Both the position numbers and the translations under genes were made by a program. Below are positions 53,130 to 64,000 of a stretch of DNA of 64,000 nucleotides, piece after piece; position 1 is the first letter of the stretch, and every line of letters starts with the position of its first letter. The notes beneath the pieces were generated by a model that saw only the letters and a program-made list of their open reading frames with translations, ran no database searches and was not told the DNA's origin. The DNA is from Coriaria nepalensis (Eukaryota; Streptophyta; Magnoliopsida; Cucurbitales; Coriariaceae). Location of the stretch: NCBI GenBank assembly GCA_027186245.1, contig CP114483.1, forward strand, positions 9,692,220 through 9,756,219, given 5' to 3'.

Positions 53130-56100
53130 GCGAATTTCGTTCGAAGTGTTTTAGAATGATTTAATGACTGAAAGAGAGCAATTATACGAGTTTAAGGCTA
53201 AAAAAATGCATAGTTGCCTTCAATGGATCATTTCCAGGTTATGCATGAAAGTCGTGTTTTAAATGCAAAAATAGAACTGGTTCGACGTGCTTTCAAATAA
53301 TTTAATGATATGAAAAAACTGAATGATATGCTTTTTCAGGCTAAAATAATGCATGGTTGTCTGCAATAGATTAATTGCAAGTTATGTAAGAAAAACATGT
53401 TTGAAGGGCGTAAATAGAATTCGTTCGAATTAATTTAGAATGATTTAATCACTACAAGAGACTCAATGACTTGATTTTAAGGCTAAACAAATGCATTGTT
53501 GCCTTCAATAGATCAACAGCAAGTTATGCACGGACATCACGTTTAAAGTGCGAATTTCGTTCGAAGTGATTTAGAATGATTTAATGACTGAAAGAGACGC
53601 AATTATACGAGTTTAAGGGTAAAAAAATGAATAGTTGCCTTCAATGGATCATTTGCAGGTTATGCATGAAAGTCGTGTTTTAAATGGAAAAATAGAATTG
53701 GTTCGACGTGCTTTCAAATAAATTAATGATATGAAATGACTGAATGATATGCTTTTCAAGGCAAAAATAATGCATGCTTGTCTGCAATAGATTAATTGCA
53801 AGTTATGTAAGAAAATCATTTTTGAAGGGCGTAAATAGAATTCGTTCGAATTAATTTAGAATGATTTAATCACTACAAGAGACTCAATGACATGATTTTA
53901 AGGCTAAACAAATGCATTGTTGCCTTCAATAGATCAATTGCAAGTTATGCACGAAAGTCATGTTTAAAGTGCGAATTTCGTTCGGAGTGATTTAGAATGA
54001 TTTAATGACTGAAAGAGACGCAATTATACGACTTTAAGGCTAAAAAATTGCATAGTTGCCCTCAATAGATCATTTGCATGTTATGCATCAAAAGTCGTGT
54101 TTTAAATGCAAAAATAGAATTGGTTCGACATGCTTTCAATTAATTTAATAATATGAAAAGACTAAATGATATGCTTTTTAAGGCTAAAATAATGCATGGT
54201 TGTTTGCAATAGATTAATTGCAAGTAATGTAAGAAAATCATTTTTGAACGACGTAAAGAGAATTCGTTCGAATTAATTTAGAATGATTTAATCACTACAA
54301 GAGACTCAATGACATTATTTTAAGGCTAAACAAATGCATTGTTGCCTTCAATAGATCAACAGCAAGTTATGCACGGACATCATGTTTAAAGTGCGAATTT
54401 CGTTCGAAGTGATTTAGAATGATTTAATAACTGAAAGAGACGCAGTTTTACGACTTTAAGGCTAAAAAAGTGCATAGTTGCCTTCAATGGATCATTTCCA
54501 GGTTATGCATGAAAGTCGTGTTTTAAATGCAAAAATAGAACTGGTTCGACGTGCTTTCAAATAATTTAATGATATGAAAAAACTGAATGATATGCTTTTT
54601 CAGGCTAAAATAATGCATGGTTGTCTGCAATAGATTAATTGCAAGAAATGTAAGAAAATCATGTTTCGAGGGTGTAAATAGAATTCGTTCGAATTAATTT
54701 AGAATGATTTAATCACTACAAGAGACTCAATGACTTGATTTTAAGGCTAAACAAATGCATTGTTGCCTTAAATAGATCAACAGCAAGTTATGCACGGACA
54801 TCATGTTTAAAGTGCGAATTTCGTTCGAAGTGATTTAGAATGATTTAATGACTGAAAGAGACGCAATTATACGAGTTTAAGGCTAAAAAAATGAATAGTT
54901 GCCTTCAATGGATCATTTGCAGGTTATGCATGAAAGTCGTGTTTTAAATAGAAAAATAGAATTGGCTCGACGTGCTTTCAAATAAATTAATGATATGAAA
55001 TGACTGAATGATATGCTTTTCAAGGCTAAAATAATGCATTGTTGGCTGCAATAGATTAATTGTAACTTATGTTAGAAAATAATGTTTGAAGGGCGAAAAT
55101 CGAATTCGTTCGAATTAATTTAGAATGATTTAATCACTACAAGAGACTCAATGACATGATTTTAAGGCTAAACAAATACATTGTTGCCTTCAATAGATCA
55201 ACAACAAGTTATGCACGGACATCACGTTTAAAGTGCGAATTTCGTTCGAAGTGATTTAGAATGATTTAATGACTGAAAGAGACGCAATTATGCAACTTTA
55301 AGGCTAAAAAAATGCATAGTTGCCTTCAATAGATCATTTGCAAGTTATGCAAGAAAGTCGTGTTTTAAATGCAAAAATAGAATTGGTTCGACATGCTTTC
55401 AAATAATTTAATGATATGAAAAGACTGAATGATATGCTTTTCAAGGCTAAAATAATGCATTTTTGTCTGCAATAGATTAATTGCAAGTTATGTAAGAAAA
55501 TCATGTTTGAAGGGCGTAAATAGAATTCGTTCGAATTAATTTAGAATGAGTTAATCACTACAAGAGACTCAATGACATGATTTTAAGGCTAAACAAATGC
55601 ATTGTTGCCTTCAATAGATCAATTGCAAGTTATGCACGAAAGTCATGTTTAAAGTGCGAATTTCGTTCGAAGTGATTTAGAATGATTTAATGACTGAAAG
55701 AGACGCAATTATACGACTTTAAGGCTAAAAAATTGCATAGTTGCCCTCAATAGATCATTTGCATGTTATGCATCAAAAGTCGTGTTTTAAATGCAAAAAT
55801 AGAATTGGTTCGACATGCTTCCAAATAATTTAATGATATAAAAAGACTGAATGATATGCTTTTCAATGCTAAAATAATGCATTGTTGGCTGTAATAGATT
55901 AATGGCAAGTTATGTAAGAAAATCATGTTTCAAGGGCGTAAATAGAATTCGTTCGAATTAATTTAGAATGATTTAATCACTACAAGAGACTCAATGACTT
56001 GATTTTAAGGCTAAACAAATGCATTGTTGCCGTAAATAGATCAACAGCAAGTTATGCACGGACATCATGTTTAAAGTGCGAATTTCGTTCGAAGTGATTT

Positions 56101-56498
56101 AGAATGATTTAATGACTGAAAGACACGCAATTATACGAGTTTAAGGCTAAAAAAATGAATAGTTGCCTTCAATGGATCATTTGCAGGTTATGCATGAAAG
56201 TCGTGTTTTAAATGGAAAAATAGAATTGGTTCAACGTGCTTCCAAATAAATTAATAATATGAAATGACTGAATGATATGCTTTTCAAGGCTAAAATAATG
56301 CATTGTTGGCTGCAATAGATTAATTGTAACTTATGTTAGAAAATAATGTTTGAAGGGCGAAAATCGAATTCGTTCGAATTAATTTAGAATGATTTAATCA
56401 CTACAAGAGACTCAATGACATGATTTTAAGGCTAAACAAATAAATTGTTGCCTTCAATAGATCAACAGCAAGTTATCCACGGACGTCATATTTAAAGT

Positions 56499-57762
56499 GC
56501 GAATTTCGTTCGAAGTGATTTAGAATGATTTAATGACTGAAAGAGACGCAATTATACGAGTTTAAGGCTAAAAAAATGCATAGTTGCCTTCAATGGATCA
56601 TTTGCAGGTTATGCATGAAAGTCGTGTTTTAAATGGAAAAATAGAATTTGTTCGACGTGCTTTCAAATAAATTAATGATATGAAATGACTGAATGATATG
56701 CTTTTCAAGGCTAAAATAATGCATTGTTGGCTGCAATAGATTAATTGTAACTTATGTTAGAAAATAATGTTTGAAGGGCGAAAATCGAATTCGTTCGAAT
56801 TAATTTAGAATGATTTAATCACTACAAGAGACTCAATGACATGATTTTAAGGCTAAACAAATACATTGTTGCCTTCAATAGATAAACAGCAAGTTATCCA
56901 CGGACGTCATATTTAAAGTGCGAATTTCATTCGAAGTGATTTAGAATGATTTAATGACTCAAAGAGACGCAATTATACGAGTTTAAGGCTAAAAAAATGC
57001 ATAGTTGCCTTCAATGGATCATTTGCAGGTTATGCATGAAAGTCGTGTTTTAAATGCAAAAATAGAATTGGTTCGACATGCTTTCAAATAATTTAATGAT
57101 ATGAAAAAACTGAATGATATGCTTTTTCAGGCTAAAATAATGCATGGTTGTCTGCAATAGATTAATTGCAAGTTATGTAAGAAAAACATGTTTGAAGGGC
57201 GTAAATAGAATTCGTTCGAATTAATTTAGAATGAGTTAATCACTACAAGAGACTCAATGACATGATTTTAAGGCTAAACAAATGCATTGTTGCCTTCAAT
57301 AGATCAATTGCAAGTTATGCACGAAAGTCATGTTTAAAGTGCGAATTTCGTTCGGAGTGATTTAGAATGATTTAATGACTGAAAGAGACGCAATTATACG
57401 ACTTTAAGGCTAAAAAATTGCATAGTTGCCCTCAATAGATCATTTGCATGTTATGCATCAAAAGTCGTGTTTTAAATGCAAAAATAGAATTGGTTCGACA
57501 TGCTTCCAAATAATTTAATGATATAAAAAGACTGAATGATATGCTTTTCAATGCTAAAATAATGCATTGTTGGCTGTAATAGATTAATGGCAAGTTATGT
57601 AAGAAAATCATGTTTCAAGGGCGTAAATAGAATTCGTTCGAATTAATTTAGAATGATTTAATCACTACAAGAGACTCAATGACTTGATTTTAAGGCTAAA
57701 CAAATGCATTGTTGCCTTAAATAGATCAACAGCAAGTTATGCACGGACATCATGTTTAAAGT
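56499..57762 (+). repeat. Three-unit block, also at 61130-62393
   Basis: Units at 56499, 56920 and 57341 match those at 61130, 61551 and 61972 with a shift of 4631 bp (11 x 421). Shared rare variants are AGAATTTGTTCGACG, GATAAACAGC, AATTTCATTCGAAG, GACTCAAAGAGACGC and TTGCCCTCAATAG. Weaker similarity extends upstream to about 56280 and 60911 (CAAATAAATTG in both). Confidence 0.85.
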
Positions 57763-58948
57763 GCGAATTTCGTTCGAAGTGATTTAGAATGATTTAATGA
57801 CTGAAAGAGACGCAATTATACGAGTTTAAGGCTAAAAAAATGAATAGTTGCCTTCAATGGATCATTTGCAGGTTATGCATGAAAGTCGTGTTTTAAATGC
57901 AAAAATAGAACTGGTTCATCGTTCTTCCAAATAATTTAACGATATGAAAATACTGAATGATATGCTTTTCAAGGCGAAAATAATGCATGGTTGTCTGCAA
58001 TAGATTAATTGCAAGTTATGTAAGAAAATCATGTTTGAAGGGCGTAAATAGAATTCGTTCGAATTAATTTAGAATGATTTAATCACTACAAGAGACTCAA
58101 TGACAAGATCTTAAGGCTAAACAAATGCATTGTTGCCTTCAATAGATCAACTGCAAGTTATGCACGAAAGTCGTGTTTAAAGTGCGAATTTCGTTCGAAG
58201 TGATTTAGAATGATTTAATGACTGAAAGAGATGCAATTATACGAGTTTAAGGCTAAAAAAATGCATAGTTGCCTTCAGTGGATCATTTTCCGGTTATGCA
58301 TGAAAGTCGTGTTTTAAATGCAAAAATAGAATTGGTTCGACGTGCTTTCAAATAATTTAATGATATAAAAAGACTGAATGATATGCTTTTCAATGCTAAA
58401 ATAATGCATTGTTGGCTGTAATAGATTAATTGCAAGTTATGTAAGAAAATCATGTTTGAAGGGCGTAAATAGAATTCGTTCGAATTAATTTAGAATGATT
58501 TAATCACTACAAGAGACTCAATGACTTGATTTTAAGGCTAAACAAATGCATTGTTGCCTTCAATAGATCAACAGCAAGTTATGCACGGACATCATGTTTA
58601 AAGTGCGAATTTCGTTCGAAGTGATTTAGAATGATTTAATGACTGAAAGAGACGCAATTATACGAGTTTAAGGTTCAAAAAATGAATAGTTGCCTTCGAT
58701 GGATCATTTGCAGGTTATGCATGAAAGTCGTGTTTTAAATGGAAAAATAGAATTGGTCCGACGTGCTTCCAAATAAATTAATGATATGAAATGACTGAAT
58801 GATATGCTTTTAAAGGCTAAAATAATGCATTGTTGGCTGCAATAGATTAATTGTAACTCATGTTAGAAAAAAATGTTTGAAGGGCGAAAATCGAATTCGT
58901 TCGAATTAATTTAGAATGATTGAATCACTACAAGAGACTCAATGACAT
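57763..58948 (+). repeat. Block also at 62815-64000
   Basis: Three units recur 5052 bp (12 x 421) downstream. Markers are GGTTCATCGTTCTTCC with TTTAACGATATG, AAGGCGAAAATAATG, GACAAGATCTTAAGG, TTCAGTGGATCATTTTCC, and AAGGTTCAAAAAATG with GGTCCGACG. The window ends inside the downstream copy. The first two units also resemble those at 59867 and 60288 (shift 2104), so a related block may occur a third time. Confidence 0.85.
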
Positions 58949-61129
58949 GATTTTAAGGCTAAACAAATACATTGTTGCCTTCAATAGATCAACAGCAAGT
59001 TATCCACGGACGTCATATTTAAAGTGCGAATTTCGTTCGAAGTGATTTAGAATGATTTAATAACTGAAAGAGAAGCAATTATACGAGTTTAAGGCTAAAA
59101 AAATGCATAGTTGCCTTCACAGGATCATTTGCAGGTTATGCGTGAAAGTCGTGTTTTTAATGCAAAAATAGAACTGGTTCGACGTGCTTTCAAATAATTT
59201 AATGATATGAAAATACTGAATGACATGCTTTTCAAGGCTAAAATAATGCATTGTTGGCTGTAATAGATTAATTGCAAATTATGTAAGAAAATCATGTTTC
59301 AAGGGCGTAAATAGAATTCGTTCGAATTAATTAGAATGATTTAATCACTACTAGAGACTCAATGACTTGATTTTAAGGCTAAACAAATGCATTGTTGCCT
59401 TAAATAGATCAACAGCAAGTTATGCACGGACATCATGTTTAAAGTGCGAATTTCGGTCGAAGTGATTTAGAATGATTTAATGACTGAAAGAGACACAATT
59501 ATACGAGTTTAAGGCTAAAAAAATGAATAGTTGCCTTCAATGGATCATTTGCAGGTTATGCATGAAACTCGTGTTTTAAATGGAAAAATAGAATTGGCTC
59601 GACGTGCTTTCAAATAAATTAATGATATGAAATGACTGAATGATATGCTTTTCAAGGCTAAAATAATGCATTGTTGGCTGCAATAGATTAATTGTAAGTT
59701 ATGTTAGAAAATAATGTTTGAAGGGCGAAAATCGAATTCGTTCGAATTAATTTAGAATGATTTAATCACTACAAGAGACTCAATGACTTGATTTTAAGGC
59801 TAAACAAATGCATTGTTGCCTTAAATAGATCAAAAGCAAGTTATGCACGGACATCATGTTTAAAGTGCGAATTTCGTTCGAAGTGATTTAGAATGATTTA
59901 ATGACTGAAAGAGACGCAATTATACGAGTTTAAGGCTAAAAAAATGAATAGTTGCCTTCGATGGATCATTTGCAGGTTATGCATGAAAGTCGTGTTTTAA
60001 ATGCAAAAATAGAACTGGTTCATCGTTCTTTCAAATAATTTAATGATATGAAAATACTGAATGATGTGCTTTTCAAGGCTAAAATAATGCATGGTTGTCT
60101 GCAATAGATTAATTGCAAGTTATGTAAGAAAATCACGTTTGAAGGGCGTAAATAGAATTCGTTCGAATTAATTTAGAATGATTTAATCACTACAAGAGAC
60201 TCAATGACATGATCTTAAGGCTAAACAAATGCATTGTTGCCTTCAATAGATCAACAGCAAGTTATCCACGGACGTCATATATAAAGTGCGAATTTCGTTC
60301 GAAGTGATTTAGAATGATTTAATGACTGAAAGAGATGCAATTATACGAGTTTAAGGCTAAAAAAATGCATAGTTGCCTTCAGTGGATCATTTGCCGGTTA
60401 TGCATGAAAGTCGTGTTTTAAATGCAAAAATAGAATTGGTTCGACGTGCTTTCAAATAATTTAATGATATAAAAAGACTGAATGATATGCTTTTCAATGC
60501 TAAAATAATGCATTGTTGGTTGTAATATATTAATTGCAAATTATGTAAGAAAATCATGTTTCAAGGGCGTAAATAGAATTCGTTCGAATTAATTTAGAAT
60601 GATTTAATCACTACAAGAGACTCAATGACTTGATTTTAAGGCTAAACAAATGCATTGTTGCCTTAAATAGATCAACAGCAAGTTATGCACGGACATCATG
60701 TTTAAAGTGCGAATTTCGTTCGAAGTGATTTAGAATGATTTAATGACTGAAAGAGATGCAATTATACGAGTTTAAGGCTAAAAAAATGAATAGTTGCCTT
60801 CAATGGATCATTTGCAGGTTATGCATGAAAGTCGTGTTTTAAATGGAAAAATAAAATTGGTTCGACGTGCTTTCAAATAAATTAATGATATGAAATGACT
60901 GAATGATATGCTTTTCAAGGCTAAAATAATGCATTGTTGGCTGCAATAGATTAATTGTAACTTATGTTAGAAAATAATGTTTGAAGGGCGAAAATCGAAT
61001 TCGTTCGAATTAATTTAGAATGATTTAATCACTACAAGAGACTCAATGACATGATTTTAAGGCTAAACAAATAAATTGTTGCCTTCAATAGATCAACAGC
61101 AAGTTATCCACGGACGTCATATTTAAAGT

Positions 61130-62393
61130 GCGAATTTCGTTCGAAGTGATTTAGAATGATTTAATGACTGAAAGAGACGCAATTATACGAGTTTAAGGCT
61201 AAAAAAATGCATAGTTGCCTTCAATGGATCATTTGCAGGTTATGCATGAAAGTCGTGTTTTAAATGGAAAAATAGAATTTGTTCGACGTGCTTTCAAATA
61301 AATTAATGATATGAAATGACTGAATGATATGCTTTTCAAGGCTAAAATAATGCATTGTTGGCTGCAATAGATTAATTGTAACTTATGTTAGAAAATAATG
61401 TTTGAAGGGCGAAAATCGAATTCGTTCGAATTAATTTAGAATGATTTAATCACTACAAGAGACTCAATGACATGATTTTAAGGCTAAACAAATACATTGT
61501 TGCCTTCAATAGATAAACAGCAAGTTATCCACGGACGTCATATTTAAAGTGCGAATTTCATTCGAAGTGATTTAGAATGATTTAATGACTCAAAGAGACG
61601 CAATTATACGAGTTTAAGGCTAAAAAAATGCATAGTTGCCTTCAATGGATCATTTGCAGGTTATGCATGAAAGTCGTGTTTTAAATGCAAAAATAGAATT
61701 GGTTCGACATGCTTTCAAATAATTTAATGATATGAAAAAACTGAATGATATGCTTTTTCAGGCTAAAATAATGCATGGTTGTCTGCAATAGATTAATTGC
61801 AAGTTATGTAAGAAAAACATGTTTGAAGGGCGTAAATAGAATTCGTTCGAATTAATTTAGAATGAGTTAATCACTACAAGAGACTCAATGACATGATTTT
61901 AAGGCTAAACAAATGCATTGTTGCCTTCAATAGATCAATTGCAAGTTATGCACGAAAGTCATGTTTAAAGTGCGAATTTCGTTCGGAGTGATTTAGAATG
62001 ATTTAATGACTGAAAGAGACGCAATTATACGACTTTAAGGCTAAAAAATTGCATAGTTGCCCTCAATAGATCATTTGCATGTTATGCATCAAAAGTCGTG
62101 TTTTAAATGCAAAAATAGAATTGGTTCGACATGCTTCCAAATAATTTAATGATATAAAAAGACTGAATGATATGCTTTTCAATGCTAAAATAATGCATTG
62201 TTGGCTGTAATAGATTAATGGCAAGTTATGTAAGAAAATCATGTTTCAAGGGCGTAAATAGAATTCGTTCGAATTAATTTAGAATGATTTAATCACTACA
62301 AGAGACTCAATGACTTGATTTTAAGGCTAAACAAATGCATTGTTGCCTTAAATAGATCAACAGCAAGTTATGCACGGACATCATGTTTAAAGT
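61130..62393 (+). repeat. Second copy of the 56499-57762 block
   Basis: This near-identical copy is displaced by 4631 bp. It is followed by one extra unit (62394-62814, with GAAAGACACGC and TTCAACGTGCTTCC, resembling the unit at 56078) before the next shared block begins. That extra unit explains why the shift grows to 5052. Confidence 0.85.
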
Positions 62394-62814
62394 GCGAATT
62401 TCGTTCGAAGTGATTTAGAATGATTTAATGACTGAAAGACACGCAATTATACGAGTTTAAGGCTAAAAAAATGAATAGTTGCCTTCAATGGATCATTTGC
62501 AGGTTATGCATCAAAGTCGTGTTTTAAATGGAAAAATAGAATTGGTTCAACGTGCTTCCAAATAAATTAATGATATGAAATGACTGAATGATATGCTTTT
62601 CAAGGCTAAAATAATGCACTGTTGGCTGCAATTGATTAATTGTAACTTATGTTAGAAAATAATGTTTGAAGGGCGAAAATCGAATTCATTCGAATTAATT
62701 TAGAATGATTTAATCACTACAAGAGACTCAATGACTTGATTTTAAGGCTAAACAAATGCATTGTTGCCTTAAATATATCAACAGCAAGTTATGCACGGAC
62801 AACATGTTTAAAGT

Positions 62815-64000
62815 GTGAATTTCGTTCGAAGTGATTTAGAATGATTTAATAACTGAAAGAGACGCAATTATACGAGTTTAAGGCTAAAAAAATGAATAGT
62901 TGCCTTCAATGGATCATTTGCAGGTTATGCATGAAAGTCGTGTTTTAAATGCAAAAATAGAACTGGTTCATCGTTCTTCCAAATAATTTAACGATATGAA
63001 AATACTGAATGATATGCTTTTCAAGGCGAAAATAATGCATGGTTGTCTGCAATAGATTAATTGCAAGTTATGTAAGAAAATCATGTTTGAAGGGCGTAAA
63101 TAGAATTCGTTCGAATTAATTTAGAATGATTTAATCACTACAAGAGACTCAATGACAAGATCTTAAGGCTAAACAAATGCATTGTTGCCTTCAATAGATC
63201 AACTGCTAGTTATGCACGAAAGTCGTGTTTAAAGTGCGAATTTCGTTCGAAGTGATTTAGAATGATTTAATGACTGAAAGAGATGCAATTATACGAGTTT
63301 AAGGCTAAAAAAATGCATAGTTGCCTTCAGTGGATCATTTTCCGGTTATGCATGAAAGTCGTGTTTTAAATGCAAAAATAGAATTGGTTCGACGTGCTTT
63401 CAAATAATTTAATGATATAAAAAGACTGAATGATATGCTTTTCAATGCTAAAATAATGCATTGTTGGCTGTAATAGATTAATTGCAAGTTATGTAAGAAA
63501 ATCATGTTTGAAGGGCGTAAATAGAATTCGTTCGAATTAATTTAGAATGATTTAATCACTACAAGAGACTCAATGACTTGATTTTAAGGCTAAACAAATG
63601 CATTGTTGCCTTCAATAGATCAACAGCAAGTTATGCACGGACATCATGTTTAAAGTGCGAATTTCGTTCGAAGTGATTTAGAATGATTTAATGACTGAAA
63701 GAGACGCAATTATACGAGTTTAAGGTTCAAAAAATGAATAGTTGCCTTCGATGGATCATTTGCAGGTTATGCATGAAAGTCGTGTTTTAAATGGAAAAAT
63801 AGAATTGGTCCGACGTGCTTCCAAATAAATTAATGATATGAAATGACTGAATGATATGCTTTTCAAGGCTAAAATAATGCATTGTTGGCTGCAATAGATT
63901 AATTGTAACTCATGTTAGAAAAAAATGTTTGAAGGGCGAAAATCGAATTCGTTCGAATTAATTTAGAATGATTGAATCACTACAAGAGACTCAATGACAT
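62815..64000 (+). repeat. Second copy of the 57763-58948 block, cut by the window end
   Basis: It matches with isolated substitutions: GTGTGAATTTCG at its start, AATAACTGAAAG, CTGCTAGTTATG near 63206, and CTTTTCAAGG for CTTTTAAAGG. The match continues to the last base of the window, so the duplicated block extends beyond it. Confidence 0.85.
63657..64000 (+). repeat. Last unit, cut off by the window end (344 bp)
   Basis: It contains all of A and B and about half of C, stopping at TCAATGACAT. It is in phase with the preceding units, so the array continues to the right. Confidence 0.93.

Larger units (their letters stand above)
1..64000 (+). repeat. 421-bp satellite DNA array filling the window
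   Basis: A unit beginning GCGAATTTCGTTCGAAG recurs head-to-tail from end to end. I followed 153 unit starts from 417 to 63657. Almost all steps are 420-422 bp, and every exception is listed separately. No unit is inverted and no unrelated sequence interrupts the array. A consensus unit is about 32% G+C, with G clearly exceeding C on this strand. The pattern is that of a eukaryotic satellite in heterochromatin. A centromeric position is possible but is inference. I do not recognise the family. There is no gene-bearing stretch anywhere in the window. Confidence 0.98.
53130..64000 (+). repeat. Right-hand subfamily domain with multi-unit block duplications
   Basis: Variants rare elsewhere become common here: ATGAATAGTTGCC (which removes an ATGCAT) in A, GACTTGATTTT and CCTTAAATAGATC in C, CCACGGACGTCATAT at the end of C, and TTTTCAATGCTAAAATAATG with GGCTGTAATAG in B. 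Blocks recur at shifts of 2104, 4631, 5052 and 6316 bp, all near whole numbers of units. No unit in this domain has lost a subunit. Confidence 0.85.

Noticed and set aside
1..64000. CRISPR array
   Set aside because: There are no short identical repeats separated by unique spacers. The whole 421-bp unit repeats, subunits included.
1..64000. CENP-B box like that of primate alpha satellite
   Set aside because: TTCG motifs are frequent, but the required CGGG half at the right distance is absent in the units I checked on both strands.
1..64000. Telomeric repeats, rRNA or tRNA genes
   Set aside because: No TTAGGG or TTTAGGG tandem tract, no recognisable rRNA segment and no tRNA-like A and B boxes with a cloverleaf stand out from the satellite pattern.
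1..64000. Transposon or retroelement insertions, or inverted units
   Set aside because: Every unit start is accounted for within a few bases, and all size exceptions are explained by subunit loss, small deletions or the 16-bp duplication. That leaves no room for an insertion, and no unit reads in reverse.
1..64000. Bacterial or phage origin
   Set aside because: 64 kb without a coding region and with a single 421-bp tandem unit does not fit a prokaryotic or phage genome.

Overview
The whole 64 kb window is one uninterrupted, head-to-tail satellite DNA array. I see no protein-coding gene, RNA gene, transposon or unique sequence in it. The basic unit is 421 bp. Tracking the start of each unit by eye gives 152 complete units between 417 and 63656, a nearly complete unit at 1-416 and a cut-off unit at 63657-64000. 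All lie in the same orientation. Most unit-to-unit distances are 420-422 bp.

The 421-bp unit is itself a trimer of three diverged but alignable subunits. I call them A (136 bp), B (143 bp) and C (142 bp). The three share a core (TTAAGGCTAAA, then AATGCAT, GTTG, CAATAGAT, TTGCA) and differ most in their first 60 bp. A consensus unit is about 32% G+C, with more G than C on the + strand. It keeps roughly 12 CpG (about 10 expected), so CpG is not depleted. Subunit C carries an EcoRI site inside a short inverted repeat.

This points to a eukaryotic heterochromatic or centromeric-type satellite. A plant or invertebrate genome is plausible, but I do not recognise the family and cannot name the organism or prove a centromeric role.

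Layout: (1) 1-10096, heterogeneous units with scattered related pairs. (2) 10097 to about 19.9 kb and 20893 to about 30.8 kb, two colinear copies of an old duplication of roughly 10 kb, each edited by gain or loss of whole units. (3) About 29994-31594, a recent 840-bp tandem pair. (4) 31648-35435, a higher-order repeat with periods 1122, 1544 and 1122 bp, in which each copy ends in a unit that has lost one subunit. (5) 35436-48077, interspersed variants with a loose three-unit rhythm. (6) 48078-53129, four copies of a 1263-bp (3 x 421) higher-order repeat. (7) 53130-64000, a distinct right-hand subfamily with its own multi-kilobase block duplications.

The units do not work together as genes. 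Their arrangement records repeated unequal exchange and local amplification. Five 2-subunit units, one 47-bp deletion, two smaller deletions and one 16-bp duplication mark individual events. All unit boundaries and similarities were judged by reading the sequence, not by a computed alignment.
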